Positions 16,279-25,498 are shown, counted from the stretch's first letter. The stretch: 64,000 nucleotides of DNA from Pseudomonas sp. UYIF39 (GCF_029963765.1 NZ_JALBYU010000006.1:186001-250000), one strand, 5' to 3'. Notes: generated by a model from the letters alone, not told the origin. Program-made: numbers and translations.

Positions 16279-17531
16279 GCGAATATGCCGACCTGCTGAT
16301 CATCGGTGCCGGCCCCGCCGGCATGGCCGCTGCGCTCGCTGCGGCGCCAAGCGGTGCGCGCATCGTCCTGCTCGACGACAACCCGCTTCCGGGCGGGCAA
16401 ATCTGGCGTGACGGACCTCAGGCCCACCTGCCGAACCTGGCGCGCCAGATGCGCGAGCGACTGGAGGCGTGCAGCAACATCCACCGCCACTCCGGCACGC
16501 GGGTGATTGCCTGCGCCGGGCCGAAACAACTGCTGGTCGAAGACGCCGATCGAGGCTGGTTGATCGGTTACGACAAACTGATTCTGTGTACCGGCGCCCG
16601 CGAGTTGCTCCTGCCCTTCCCCGGCTGGACGCTGCCCGGCGTGACGGGAGTTGGCGGCCTCCAGGCATTGATCAAGGGCGGGTTGCCGGTTCAGGACGAA
16701 CGCATTGTGATTGCCGGCAGCGGACCGTTATTGCTGGCCAGCGCCGCCACCGCAAAACACAACGGCGCCCGGGTGCTGCGCATTGCCGAGCAGGCCAGCG
16801 CGGCCGCGGTCGCCGGTTTCGCCGCACAACTGCCACGCTGGCCCAACAAGCTGATGCAGTCGGTCACGTTGTTCGACCGCCACTACCGCACCGGGACCTA
16901 TGTAATGGCCGCCCTGGGCAATGAGCGGCTGGAAGGTGTGCGCCTGCAACAGCAAGGGAAAATCGTCGAACTGGAATGTGATCGCCTGGCCTGCGGTTTC
17001 GGCCTGATCCCCAACACCCAACTCGGCCAAGCCCTTGGCTGCGAACTCGATGGCCAGGCAATCGCCGTCGATGCCTGGCAGGCCACTCGCCGCGCCGACC
17101 ACTTCGCGGCGGGTGAATGCACCGGTTTCGGCGGCAGTGAACTGGCATTGGTCGAAGGCGCCATCGCTGGCCACGCCGCCGTCGGCAACCTTGATTCAGC
17201 CCGAGCATTGTGGCCGCGGCGTGCGCGCTGGCAGGGTTTCGCCGACGCCCTGAACAAGGCCTTCACCCTCGACCCGCAACTCAAATCGCTGGCGCAACCC
17301 GACACCTTGGTGTGCCGTTGCGAAGACGTGCCTTACGGGTTGCTTGCCGGGCACACTGACTGGAGCGACGCCAAACTGGCCAGCCGCTGCGGCATGGGCG
17401 CCTGCCAGGGCCGGGTGTGTGGCGGCGCGTTGCAGCACCTGTTCGGCTGGCAACCTTCGGCACCACGACCACCCTTCAGTCCGGCGCGGATCGAGACCTT
17501 GCTGTGCCTGGACGACACCCCGCCGGCCTGA
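16275..17531 (+). CDS. lhpF: D-hydroxyproline dehydrogenase, NAD(P)/FAD-type subunit
   Basis: A 418-residue pyridine-nucleotide-disulphide-oxidoreductase-like protein (HcnB/OoxA-like alpha subunit). The start is LLIIGAGPAGMAAALAAAPSG; a second dinucleotide motif is IVIAGSGPLLLASAA near residue 140. The carboxyl end has a BFD-like iron-sulphur domain: TLVCRCEDVP, then CGMGACQGRVCGGAL. Together with the two preceding genes it forms the membrane-linked dye-type dehydrogenase for cis-4-hydroxy-D-proline. The gene overlaps the small subunit by four bases. Confidence 0.88.
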   Translation: MSEYADLLIIGAGPAGMAAALAAAPSGARIVLLDDNPLPGGQIWRDGPQAHLPNLARQMRERLEACSNIHRHSGTRVIACAGPKQLLVEDADRGWLIGYDKLILCTGARELLLPFPGWTLPGVTGVGGLQALIKGGLPVQDERIVIAGSGPLLLASAATAKHNGARVLRIAEQASAAAVAGFAAQLPRWPNKLMQSVTLFDRHYRTGTYVMAALGNERLEGVRLQQQGKIVELECDRLACGFGLIPNTQLGQALGCELDGQAIAVDAWQATRRADHFAAGECTGFGGSELALVEGAIAGHAAVGNLDSARALWPRRARWQGFADALNKAFTLDPQLKSLAQPDTLVCRCEDVPYGLLAGHTDWSDAKLASRCGMGACQGRVCGGALQHLFGWQPSAPRPPFSPARIETLLCLDDTPPA

Positions 17532-17605
17532 ATGCCGGTCCGGGGCTTTCGGCTCCGTCGCCGAGTCTTTATGATCCCGGGCATTGCCTCCAGACGCCCA
17601 GCGCC

Positions 17606-18355
17606 ATGTATGCCTCGCTCACTACCTTCAAACCCTGCGACCTGCCCACCCTGCTGAGCAGCCTGCAGCCGATCGCGGCGCTGCTCGACACCCTGTCGGA
17701 CGTGGTGTTTTTCATCAAGGACAGCGAGGCCCGCTACGCCTTCGTCAACCAGACCCTCGCCCGGCGCTGCGGCTTCAAACACAGTGACGAGCTGCTCGGG
17801 CGCACCGCCGACATGGTCTTTCCCGAGCGCTTCGGCCCGCTGTACACCGAGCAGGATCGGCGGGTGCTGTCCACCGGCCGCGAACTGGCCGACCAACTCG
17901 AACTGCACCTGTATTACGGTAACCAACCGGTCTGGTGCCTGACCCACAAACTCGCATTGCGCGACCTGCAAGGTCAGATCGTCGGCCTGGCCGGCATCTC
18001 CCGCGACCTGCAAGCGCCACAGTCCAGTCATCCGGCGTTCCAGAAACTCGCGGCGGTGGACGCGCACATCCGCAGCCATTTCGCCCGGCCGATCAGCCTC
18101 GCCGAACTGACCGCGATCGCCGGGTTTTCCGTGGCGCAACTGGAGCGCCATTGCAAACGGGTGTTCCAGCTCACCCCACGGCAGATGATTCACAAGGCGC
18201 GCCTGGAAGAAGGCTCCCGACTCTTGCTGCACACCGACTTGCCCATCACCGAGATCGCCCTGCGCTGCGGTTACACCGATCACAGCGCGTTCAGCCGGCA
18301 GTTCCGCGCCTTGACCAGTCTGGCGCCGAGTCAGTATCGCGAAAGCCGTCGCTGA
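17606..18355 (+). CDS. lhpR: AraC family regulator with PAS domain
   Basis: A 249-residue regulator. Residues 20-130 form a PAS sensor: DVVFFIKDSEARYAFVNQTL, then LGRTADMVFPERFG and LQGQIVGLAGISRDL. Residues 145-245 are the AraC DNA-binding domain with FSVAQLERHCKRVFQLTPRQ and ALRCGYTDHSAFSRQFRALT. The open frame begins at 17417 inside the previous gene; the ATG at 17606 starts the recognisable protein. By position and architecture it matches LhpR, the activator of hydroxyproline catabolism in P. aeruginosa. The PAS domain probably senses hydroxyproline or a product. Confidence 0.85.
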   Translation: MYASLTTFKPCDLPTLLSSLQPIAALLDTLSDVVFFIKDSEARYAFVNQTLARRCGFKHSDELLGRTADMVFPERFGPLYTEQDRRVLSTGRELADQLELHLYYGNQPVWCLTHKLALRDLQGQIVGLAGISRDLQAPQSSHPAFQKLAAVDAHIRSHFARPISLAELTAIAGFSVAQLERHCKRVFQLTPRQMIHKARLEEGSRLLLHTDLPITEIALRCGYTDHSAFSRQFRALTSLAPSQYRESRR

Positions 18356-18545
18356 ACCCGGGCGAGTGTTCCTTTAAGGGGCGCCCAGCGTACCCACTGC
18401 TCCCTTCTGTAACACCGCCTGATACAGCCCATCGAGGCGCTCTTCTCCTACGCTCTATTCCCACAATCTTGTAAGACCTTTAACTCAAGGCTCGGCGATT
18501 AATTCTCGCCTTAGTTCGGAAACAGGCACGCTCATTGCTAATCAC
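18356..18545. other. Intergenic region before the ABC operon
   Basis: No gene is visible. The stretch holds AT-richer sequence toward its right end and leads to the palindromic site before the binding-protein gene, so it should carry that operon's promoter. No clear -35/-10 pair could be fixed by eye. Confidence 0.4.
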
Positions 18546-18575
18546 ATATCGTATACGAAATTCACAATACGATAT
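18546..18575. promoter_or_regulatory. Operator dyad before hydroxyproline ABC operon
   Basis: ATATCGTAT at 18546-18554 and ATACGATAT at 18567-18575 are perfect inverted 9-bp arms. The left arm continues into the self-complementary TCGTATACGA at 18549-18558. The site lies 30 bases before the binding-protein start codon. The core is the same as before the GntR gene and the deaminase gene, so the GntR protein is the likely binder. Confidence 0.65.
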
Positions 18576-18605
18576 CCAACAGCACTTTCCGACAACGAGG
18601 CCTCT

Positions 18606-19424
18606 ATGAAAAACCCCGCATTTGCCGTAGCCCTCAGCGCTGTTCTCAGTACGTCCTTCATCGCCACCGCCCAGGCTGACAAGCTGGACGACATTATTGG
18701 CTCGGGCAAGCTGCGCTGCGCCGTGACCCTGGACTTCCCGCCCATGGGTTTTCGCGATGAAGGCAACAACCCGGCTGGTTTCGACGTGGACTACTGCCGC
18801 GACCTGGCGAAAATCCTCGGGGTCGATGCCGAAGTGGTTGAAACGCCCTTCCCGGATCGAATTCCGGCGCTGGTCTCCGGGCGTGCCGACGTGATCGTTG
18901 CGTCCACGTCCGACACCCTCGAACGGGCCAAGACCGTCGGCCTCACCGTGCCGTACTTCGCCTTCCAGATGGTGGTGCTGACCCGCGACAACACCGGCAT
19001 CAACAGCTTCGCCGATATCAAGGGCAAGGCCTTGGGCAACACCAGCGGCACCTATGAAGCCATCGCCCTGGAAAAAGACGTGAAGAATTGGGGCACCGGC
19101 ACCTTCCGCGCCTATCAGTCGCAGAACGACACGCTGCTGGCGGTCGCCCAGGGTCACATCGACGCTACCGTGGTCACCAACACCGTCGCCGCCGCCACGA
19201 TCAAGTCGGGCAAATACAAGAACCTGAAAATCGCCGGTAACGCGCCGTACACCATCGACTACGTGTCCCTGGGCGCCAAGCGCAACGAGTATGGCCTGCT
19301 CAACTACCTCAACCTGTTCGTCAATCAGCAGGTGCGCAGCGGCCGATACAACGAGCTGTTCACCAAATGGGTCGGCACCGAGATTTCACCCGCCGACCTG
19401 ACCGTGCCCAAGGTCTATTACTGA
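18606..19424 (+). CDS. Amino-acid ABC transporter, periplasmic binding protein
   Basis: A 272-residue family 3 (polar amino acid) solute-binding protein. A signal peptide spans residues 1-26 (ALSAVLSTSFIATAQA), followed by KLDDIIGSGKLRCAVTLDFP, the usual mature start. The ligand-domain motifs FDVDYCRDLAKILG and GRADVIVASTSDTLERA are present. It is the first gene of an operon with aconitase-X, two permeases and an ATPase, so hydroxyproline or a related imino acid is the likely ligand. AACGAGGCCTCT before the ATG is a usable ribosome site. Confidence 0.88.
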   Translation: MKNPAFAVALSAVLSTSFIATAQADKLDDIIGSGKLRCAVTLDFPPMGFRDEGNNPAGFDVDYCRDLAKILGVDAEVVETPFPDRIPALVSGRADVIVASTSDTLERAKTVGLTVPYFAFQMVVLTRDNTGINSFADIKGKALGNTSGTYEAIALEKDVKNWGTGTFRAYQSQNDTLLAVAQGHIDATVVTNTVAAATIKSGKYKNLKIAGNAPYTIDYVSLGAKRNEYGLLNYLNLFVNQQVRSGRYNELFTKWVGTEISPADLTVPKVYY

Positions 19425-19434
19425 GGTGTCCGGC

Positions 19435-21213
19435 ATGCCTAGGCCAACCTCTCTGACCGGTCGCAGCCTGGTCGCCGGCGCCGCACAAGGCGCCCTGCTG
19501 TTTGCCGATGTCGGGCTGAGTTTCTGGGGCGGGGTCGAGCCGTATAGTGGCGAGGTCATCGACCGTCACCACCCGCTCAGCGGCGAATACCTGGCCGGCC
19601 GCGTGCTGGCGATTCCCAGTGGCCGCGGCTCGTGCACCGGCAGCAGTGTGCTGATGGAACTGATCAGCAATGGTCATGCGCCCTCCGCACTGGTGCTGGC
19701 CGAACCCGATGAGATCCTGACCCTGGGCGTGCTCGTGGCACAGACCATTTTCGAGCGTTCCCTGCCGGTGCTGTGCATCGGCAGGGAGGCCTTCGCCGCC
19801 TTGCGCGGCAAGGCCTTTGCTCGGGTCGAAGAGTCAACGGTGACTCTGTTCGAACACCTGCCGGGCGATGCCTGGCAGGCACTCGACAGTCCGTTGCCGA
19901 CAGCAGAAAAAAGCACCGCTATCGAACTCACCGAACATGATCAGGCGCTGCTCGACGGCGAGCACGGCAAGGCGGCCCAAGTGGCGATGCAAATCGTCTT
20001 GCGCATGGCGGAACTGCAAGGCGCCCGGCACCTGGTGGATGTCACCCAGGCGCACATCGACGGCTGCATTTATACCGGACCTGCTAGCCTGCGCTTTGCT
20101 GAACAACTGGTGCAGTGGGGAGCAAACGTGCGGGTGCCGACCACCCTCAATTCGATTTCCGTCGACCAGCGTCGTTGGCGTGAGTTGGGCATTGATCCGG
20201 CACTCGGCGTGCCAGCCAGTGCTTTGGGCGATGCGTACATGGCGATGGGCGCACAGCTGAGTTTTACCTGCGCGCCCTACCTGCTCGACAGCGCGCCGAA
20301 GGCCGGCGAGCAAATCGTCTGGGCCGAATCCAATGCGGTGGTGTATGCCAACAGCGTGCTCGGCGCACGCACCCTGAAATACCCGGACTACCTGGATATC
20401 TGCATCGCCCTGACCGGCCGCGCGCCCCTGATCGGTTGCCATCTGGACGCGCAACGTAAAGCGAGACTGCAAATCGAATTGCCGGTTTTGCGCGAGCTGG
20501 ACGATGCCTTCTACCCCCTGCTCGGTTACCACATCGGTGCTTTGGCCGGCAGCCGGATTCCGCTGGTGTTGGGGCTAGAACAGAGCAAGCCAAGCCTGGA
20601 CGATTTGAAAGCCTTCGGTGCCGCTTTCGCCACCACCTCCGCCGCGCCGCTGTTTCATATCGCCGGGGTGACCCCGGAGGCACTCGACCCGACGCAGGTG
20701 CTGGAGGCGGATGCCCCTGTGCCGGTGGAAAAAATCTGCCTGAAGGATTTGCTGCTCAGCTGGCGCGAACTCAACAGTGCCCGCGACAACCGGGTAGATG
20801 TGGTCTCGCTGGGCAACCCGCATTTCTCCCTCAGCGAATTCGCGCATCTGGCGCGGCTGTGTCGGGGTCGGCATAAACATCCCGAGGTGGTGCTCGCCAT
20901 CACCTGCGGTCGCGCGGTGCTGGAACAGGCGCGTGAGGCTGGACATATCGCGGTGATCGAAGCCTTCGGCGCCACCTTGGTCACCGATACCTGCTGGTGC
21001 ATGCTCGGTGAGCCGGTGATCCCGCTGGCCGCCAAAACCTTGATGACCAACTCAGGCAAGTACGCCCATTACGCACCCGGCCTGGTGGGCCGCAAGGTGC
21101 ACTTCGCCAACCTCGCCGAATGTGTCGACGCCGCTTGCAGCGCCACGGCCAGCGGTCGTTTGCCGGCCTGGCTGCAATCGGCCGCCTCTCTGGAGAGCCA
21201 AGCGCATGTTTGA
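19435..21213 (+). CDS. Aconitase X / cis-3-hydroxy-L-proline dehydratase
   Basis: A 592-residue protein in which the small swivel domain (residues 1-135, with VLAIPSGRGSCTGSSVLMEL) is fused before the large aconitase-X domain (about 165-585). The large part shows ARHLVDVTQAHIDGCIYTGP, PTTLNSISVDQRRWRELG and the late TDTCWCMLGEP. Aconitase X of this type dehydrates cis-3-hydroxy-L-proline to delta1-pyrroline-2-carboxylate. TGAGG before the ATG at 19435 makes it preferable to the GTG at 19426. The gene sits between the binding protein and the permeases and overlaps the next gene by eight bases, so it is co-expressed with uptake. Confidence 0.85.
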   Translation: MPRPTSLTGRSLVAGAAQGALLFADVGLSFWGGVEPYSGEVIDRHHPLSGEYLAGRVLAIPSGRGSCTGSSVLMELISNGHAPSALVLAEPDEILTLGVLVAQTIFERSLPVLCIGREAFAALRGKAFARVEESTVTLFEHLPGDAWQALDSPLPTAEKSTAIELTEHDQALLDGEHGKAAQVAMQIVLRMAELQGARHLVDVTQAHIDGCIYTGPASLRFAEQLVQWGANVRVPTTLNSISVDQRRWRELGIDPALGVPASALGDAYMAMGAQLSFTCAPYLLDSAPKAGEQIVWAESNAVVYANSVLGARTLKYPDYLDICIALTGRAPLIGCHLDAQRKARLQIELPVLRELDDAFYPLLGYHIGALAGSRIPLVLGLEQSKPSLDDLKAFGAAFATTSAAPLFHIAGVTPEALDPTQVLEADAPVPVEKICLKDLLLSWRELNSARDNRVDVVSLGNPHFSLSEFAHLARLCRGRHKHPEVVLAITCGRAVLEQAREAGHIAVIEAFGATLVTDTCWCMLGEPVIPLAAKTLMTNSGKYAHYAPGLVGRKVHFANLAECVDAACSATASGRLPAWLQSAASLESQAHV

Positions 21214-21871
21214 TTACACCTTCCAATGGCGCGCAACCCTGCGCGCCCTGCCGGACATGCTCGCCGGCGCCTGGGTCACCTTCGAGACCGCCGCGCTGTC
21301 GATGATCTTCGGCGTGCTGATCGCCCTGGCCCTGACGGTGATGCGCGAAACCAAACAACCGTTGTTGCGCGGCATCGGCAACGGCTGGGTGTCGATCGCC
21401 CGCAACACCCCGTCGCTGTTCCAGATCTACGTCCTCTACTTCGGCCTGGGCTCGCTCGACTTGCATGTCAGTTCATGGTTCGCGCTGCTGGCCGGGATCA
21501 CCTTTAACAACGCCGGCTACCTGGCGGAAAACTTTCGCGGCGGCCTCAAGGCTGTACCGGGCACGCAAGTGCGCGCTGCGCGTTCGCTGGGCATGAGTGC
21601 CTTTCAGGCTTACCGGATGATCATCGTCCCGCAGCTACTGCGGATCGTGTTCTACCCGTTGAGTAACCAGATGGTCTGGGCGGTGCTGATGACGTCGCTG
21701 GGGGTGATCGTCGGGCTGAACAATGACCTCACCGGCGTGACCCAGGATTACAACGTCAAGACGTTCCGTACCTTCGAATACTTCGCCATCGCCGCGGCGC
21801 TGTATTACCTGATTGCCAAGGCGATCGTCGCCGTCGCCCGGCTGATGGCCTGGCGACTGTTCCGCTACTGA
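21206..21871 (+). CDS. Amino-acid ABC transporter permease (first)
   Basis: A 221-residue inner-membrane permease of the His/Glu/Gln/Arg family with about five membrane spans. The conserved cytoplasmic EAA-like loop is GLKAVPGTQVRAARSLGMSA near residue 115, preceded by NAGYLAENFRGG. The frame is open upstream in the aconitase-X gene, but the ATG at 21206 starts the typical MFDYTFQW end with GAGAGCCAAGC before it. It pairs with the second permease to make the membrane channel of the presumed hydroxyproline importer. Confidence 0.87.
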   Translation: MFDYTFQWRATLRALPDMLAGAWVTFETAALSMIFGVLIALALTVMRETKQPLLRGIGNGWVSIARNTPSLFQIYVLYFGLGSLDLHVSSWFALLAGITFNNAGYLAENFRGGLKAVPGTQVRAARSLGMSAFQAYRMIIVPQLLRIVFYPLSNQMVWAVLMTSLGVIVGLNNDLTGVTQDYNVKTFRTFEYFAIAAALYYLIAKAIVAVARLMAWRLFRY

Positions 21872-21881
21872 GGAGGTGAGC

Positions 21882-22532
21882 ATGTTGACCACCAGTTTTT
21901 CCTGGAATGACCTGTTGTTCTTGCTTGATGGCGCCTGGGTCACTCTGAAACTCACGTTCTGGTCGATCATCCTCGGCTCTTTCGCCGGGCTGTGTTTCGG
22001 CTTGCTGCGGGCGCTGTTGCCGCGCGCCAGCCTGCCACTGGCCTGGGTGCTGGACGTGTTTCGCAGCGTGCCGTTGCTGATCCAGTTTGTGTTGTTCAAC
22101 TCGCTGAAAAGCATCGTCGGCTTGAACATCAGCGCCTTCAGCGTCGGCTGCATTGTGCTCGGGGTCTACGCCGCCGCGTACTTCACCGAGATCGTGCGCA
22201 GCGGCGTGCTGTCGGTGCCGTTCACCGTGCGCCGGGCCAGTCGTTCCCTGGGGCTGAGTTTCCTGCAGGACCTGCGCTGGATTGTCCTGCCGATGGCCAC
22301 ACGGGTGGCTTTCCCCGGCTGGCTGAACCTGGTGCTCAGCGTGATGAAAGACACCGCGCTGGTGATGTGGATCGGCATCGTCGAACTGCTGCGCGCTTCG
22401 CAAACCATCGTGACCCGCATTCAGGAACCGCTGCTGGTGCTGTGCATCGCGGGCCTCATCTACTACGTCATGAGCCTGGTGGTCGCTCGCCTCGGCGCTC
22501 GTCTGGAAAGAAGGTGGCAAGAAAATGATTGA
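21882..22532 (+). CDS. Amino-acid ABC transporter permease (second)
   Basis: A 216-residue permease of the same family with about five membrane spans. Key parts are VFRSVPLLIQFVLF near residue 60 and the EAA loop GVLSVPFTVRRASRSLGLSF near 110. AGGAGG at 21871-21876 overlaps the previous stop and places the start at the ATG at 21882 rather than the upstream GTG. The stop overlaps the ATPase gene by eight bases, showing strict co-translation. Confidence 0.87.
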   Translation: MLTTSFSWNDLLFLLDGAWVTLKLTFWSIILGSFAGLCFGLLRALLPRASLPLAWVLDVFRSVPLLIQFVLFNSLKSIVGLNISAFSVGCIVLGVYAAAYFTEIVRSGVLSVPFTVRRASRSLGLSFLQDLRWIVLPMATRVAFPGWLNLVLSVMKDTALVMWIGIVELLRASQTIVTRIQEPLLVLCIAGLIYYVMSLVVARLGARLERRWQEND

Positions 22533-23247
22533 GATCGACAACGTACACAAATCCTTCGGCGACCTCGAAGTGGTCAAGGGCGTGAACCTGACGGTGAACA
22601 AGGGCGAGGTGGTGTCGATCATCGGCGGCTCCGGCTCGGGCAAATCGACCCTGCTGATGTGCATCAACGGCCTGGAGCCGATCCAGAAAGGCAACATCCG
22701 CGTCGACGGTGTCGAGGTCCATCACAGCGCCACGGACCTCAACCGCCTGCGACAGAAGATCGGCATCGTCTTCCAGCAATGGAACGCGTTCCCGCACCTG
22801 ACCGTGCTGGAAAACGTGATGCTGGCGCCGCGCAAAGTGCTGGGCAAGAGCAAGGCCGAAGCCGAGGAATTGGCCGTTAAGCAACTGACTCACGTCGGTC
22901 TGGGCGACAAGCTCAAAGCCTTTCCCGGCAAGCTTTCCGGCGGCCAGCAGCAGCGCATGGCCATCGCACGCGCCCTGGCCATGTCGCCGGACTACATGCT
23001 GTTCGACGAAGCCACTTCGGCCCTCGATCCGCAGCTGGTGGGCGAGGTGCTCGACACCATGCGCATGCTCGCCGAAGACGGCATGACCATGGTCTTGGTG
23101 ACTCATGAAATCCGCTTCGCCCGCGATGTGTCCGACCGTGTGGCGTTCTTTCGCAATGGCCTGGTGCACGAGATCGGCTCGCCTGATCAAGTTATTGGCA
23201 ACCCGGTGCATGCGGAAACCGCGGCCTTCCTGAAATCGGTGAAATAA
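22525..23247 (+). CDS. Amino-acid ABC transporter ATP-binding protein
   Basis: A 240-residue ABC ATPase. Walker A is GGSGSGKST near residue 34, the signature is [15 protein letters not shown] near 136, Walker B is [13 protein letters not shown] near 156, and the switch His is in VLVTHEI. The Q-loop reads [13 protein letters not shown]. It powers the two-permease importer and is the last gene of the operon; a REP pair follows directly, then the second racemase-family gene. Confidence 0.92.
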   Translation: MIEIDNVHKSFGDLEVVKGVNLTVNKGEVVSIIGGSGSGKSTLLMCINGLEPIQKGNIRVDGVEVHHSATDLNRLRQKIGIVFQQWNAFPHLTVLENVMLAPRKVLGKSKAEAEELAVKQLTHVGLGDKLKAFPGKLSGGQQQRMAIARALAMSPDYMLFDEATSALDPQLVGEVLDTMRMLAEDGMTMVLVTHEIRFARDVSDRVAFFRNGLVHEIGSPDQVIGNPVHAETAAFLKSVK

Positions 23248-23252
23248 CTAAT

Positions 23253-23348
23253 GGCCCCATCGCGAGCAAGCTCGCTCCCACATTGGCCCGGTGAACACCC
23301 CAAACTCTGTGGGAGCGAGCTTGCTCCGGGCGGCGTTCCGACGATGAG
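23253..23348. repeat. REP pair (inverted REP doublet)
   Basis: GCCCCATCGCGAGCAAGCTC with CGCTCCCACA follows the ATPase stop, and TGTGGGAGCGAGCTTGCTCC with GGGCGGCGTTCCGACGATGA lies 25 bases on in opposite orientation. This is a REPIN/BIME-like doublet of fluorescent pseudomonads. It probably stabilises the ABC transcript and separates it from the next gene. Confidence 0.85.
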
Positions 23349-23377
23349 GCCCTAACAGACAAAACAAGGAGCAAACC

Positions 23378-24406
23378 ATGCGCTCATCAAAAGTCATCCA
23401 TGTAGTCAGCTGCCACGCCGAAGGCGAAGTCGGCGACGTGATCGTCGGCGGTGTCGCACCACCACCTGGGGCCACCGTGTGGGAACAGTCGCGCTGGATT
23501 GCCAAGGATCAAACCCTGCGCAACTTCGTGCTTAACGAACCTCGCGGTGGCGTGTTCCGTCACGTCAACCTGCTGGTGCCGGCCAAGGATCCTCGGGCGC
23601 AGATGGCCTGGATCATCATGGAACCGGCCGACACGCCGCCAATGTCCGGTTCCAACTCGCTGTGCGTGGCCACCGTGTTGCTCGACAGCGGCATCCTGCC
23701 GATGACCGAACCGCAAACCCGGCTGGTGCTCGAAGCGCCAGGCGGGTTGATCGAGGCGGTGGCTGAGTGCCGGGACGGCAAGGTCGAACGGGTGGAAATA
23801 AAAAACGTGCCCTCCTTCGCTGACCGCCTCGACGCCTGGATCGAAGTCGAAGGCCTCGGCTCATTGCAGGTCGACACCGCGTACGGCGGCGACAGTTTTG
23901 TGATCGCCGATGCCAAGCGCCTGGGCTTTTCCATTCGTCCTGATGAAGCGGCCGAACTGGTCGAGGTCGGGCTGAAAATCACCCGCGCGGCCAATGAACA
24001 ACTGGGCTTCGTCCATCCGCTGAACCCCGAGTGGTCGCATATTTCCTTCTGCCAGATCGCTGCGCCCATCGTCGTTGAAAATGGCATCGCTACCGGCGCC
24101 AATGCGGTGGTGATTCAACCCGGCAAGATCGACCGTTCGCCCACCGGCACCGGCTGCTCGGCGCGTATGGCGGTGCTGCAGGCCAAGGGCTTGATGCAGG
24201 TCGGCGAGCGTTTTATCGGCCGTTCGATCATCGGTTCCGAGTTCCATTGCCGCATTGATTCGCTGACGGAAGTGGCCGGACGTCCGGCGATCTACCCGTG
24301 TATTTCCGGCCGGGCCTGGATCACCGGCACCCACCAATTGTTGCTCGATCCGAGTGATCCGTGGCCCCAAGGCTATCGACTGTCCGACACCTGGCCTGGG
24401 GCCTGA
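23378..24406 (+). CDS. Proline racemase family protein with Ser/Thr active-site pair
   Basis: A 342-residue member of the proline racemase superfamily. At the first catalytic position it has Ser90 in [16 protein letters not shown] where lhpA has Cys, and at the second Thr256 in [16 protein letters not shown]. Cys/Cys members are epimerases and Cys/Thr members are trans-3-hydroxy-L-proline dehydratases; the Ser/Thr state is unusual. A role in 3-hydroxyproline metabolism alongside aconitase X is likely, but the reaction is uncertain. AAGGAGC lies before the ATG. The gene stands alone between the REP doublet and the operator of the deaminase gene. Confidence 0.82.
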   Translation: MRSSKVIHVVSCHAEGEVGDVIVGGVAPPPGATVWEQSRWIAKDQTLRNFVLNEPRGGVFRHVNLLVPAKDPRAQMAWIIMEPADTPPMSGSNSLCVATVLLDSGILPMTEPQTRLVLEAPGGLIEAVAECRDGKVERVEIKNVPSFADRLDAWIEVEGLGSLQVDTAYGGDSFVIADAKRLGFSIRPDEAAELVEVGLKITRAANEQLGFVHPLNPEWSHISFCQIAAPIVVENGIATGANAVVIQPGKIDRSPTGTGCSARMAVLQAKGLMQVGERFIGRSIIGSEFHCRIDSLTEVAGRPAIYPCISGRAWITGTHQLLLDPSDPWPQGYRLSDTWPGA

Positions 24407-24503
24407 GCACAGCCTTACAAACCCTCACCCAAATCTCTGACCAACGGCTAGCAAAAAAACCCTCGTAACTGAAAAAAGCGCTGGCCGAGCCTTTTCACTT
24501 GCA

Positions 24504-24519
24504 ATATCGTATACGAAAT
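24504..24519. promoter_or_regulatory. Operator before the deaminase gene
   Basis: ATATCGTATACGAAAT is identical over 16 bases to the site at 18546-18561 before the ABC operon. It contains the 10-bp palindrome TCGTATACGA and lies 24 bases before the deaminase start codon. The GntR regulator is the likely binder. Confidence 0.65.
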
Positions 24520-24543
24520 ACAATTAACGAACCGGAGGCAACA

Positions 24544-25461
24544 ATGAGCAAGCGCATTAACTGGAGTGGCGTCTTCCCCGCGGTGACCACTCAATTCAAC
24601 GATGACTTCACCATTAACCTGGAAAAAACTCACCAGGTGATTTCCAACGTGATCCGTGACGGCGTGTCGGGCCTGGTGGTGTGCGGTTCGGTGGGGGAAA
24701 ACACCTCGCTGACCGCCGAAGAAAAAATCGCCGTGACTGAAGTCGCGGTCGACGCTTCCCGCGGCCGCGTGCCGGTGATCTGCGGTGTGGCCGAGTTCAC
24801 CAGCGTGCAAGCGGCCAAGGTCGCCAATGCCGTGCGCCGGGTTGGTGTTGACGGGGTCATGCTGATGCCGGCGCTGGTTTACGGCTCCAAGCCGTTCGAG
24901 ACCGCCGAGCACTACCGCTACGTGGCCAAGAATGCCGATGTCCCGCTGATGGTTTACAACAACCCGCCGATCTACAAAAACGACGTCACCCCGGACATCC
25001 TGATTTCCCTGGCCGACTGCGACAACGTGGTGTGCTTCAAGGATTCCTCCGGCGACACCCGTCGTTTCATCGACGTACGCAATGAAGTGGGCGACCGTTT
25101 TGTGCTGTTCGCCGGCCTTGATGACGTGGTGCTGGAAAGCATCGCAGTGGGGGCCGAAGGCTGGGTCTCGGGCATGTCCAACGTGTTCCCGAAAGAAGGC
25201 GAAACCATCTTCCGTCTGGCCAAGGCCGGTCGCTTCGCCGAAGCCATGCCGATCTACGAATGGCTGATGCCGATCCTGCACCTCGACGCCCGTGCCGACC
25301 TGGTGCAGTGCATCAAGCTGTGCGAAGCCATCGCCGGTCGCGGCAGCGCCCTGACCCGTCCGCCACGCCTGGCCCTGCCGGAAGCCGATCGGGTTTTCGT
25401 CGAGCGGATCATGGCCAAGGCCCTCGCCAACCGTCCGGAACTGCCGGACGTCGGTCTCTGA
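24544..25461 (+). CDS. lhpC: Delta1-pyrroline-4-hydroxy-2-carboxylate deaminase (DapA family)
   Basis: A 305-residue class I aldolase-like lyase of the DapA/NAL family. It removes ammonia and water from delta1-pyrroline-4-hydroxy-2-carboxylate to give alpha-ketoglutarate semialdehyde. The Schiff-base lysine is Lys166 in VVCFKDSSGD and the partner tyrosine is Tyr138 in MVYNNP; GSVGENTSLT near residue 48 is the carboxylate-binding loop. The open frame starts earlier, inside the operator, so the ATG at 24544 with CCGGAGGCAACA is the start. A strong hairpin follows, then the transporter and the semialdehyde dehydrogenase. Confidence 0.9.
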   Translation: MSKRINWSGVFPAVTTQFNDDFTINLEKTHQVISNVIRDGVSGLVVCGSVGENTSLTAEEKIAVTEVAVDASRGRVPVICGVAEFTSVQAAKVANAVRRVGVDGVMLMPALVYGSKPFETAEHYRYVAKNADVPLMVYNNPPIYKNDVTPDILISLADCDNVVCFKDSSGDTRRFIDVRNEVGDRFVLFAGLDDVVLESIAVGAEGWVSGMSNVFPKEGETIFRLAKAGRFAEAMPIYEWLMPILHLDARADLVQCIKLCEAIAGRGSALTRPPRLALPEADRVFVERIMAKALANRPELPDVGL

Positions 25462-25467
25462 GTGATT

Positions 25468-25498
25468 GCCGGGCGGGTCCTTGAGGACCCGGCCCGGC
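25468..25498. terminator. GC-rich hairpin between deaminase and transporter
   Basis: GCCGGGC-GGGTCC and GGACCC-G-GCCCGGC make a 13-bp stem with a four-base TTGA loop and one bulged G. Only a short run with some T follows. It probably acts as a partial terminator or mRNA barrier that lowers transporter expression relative to the deaminase. Confidence 0.6.
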
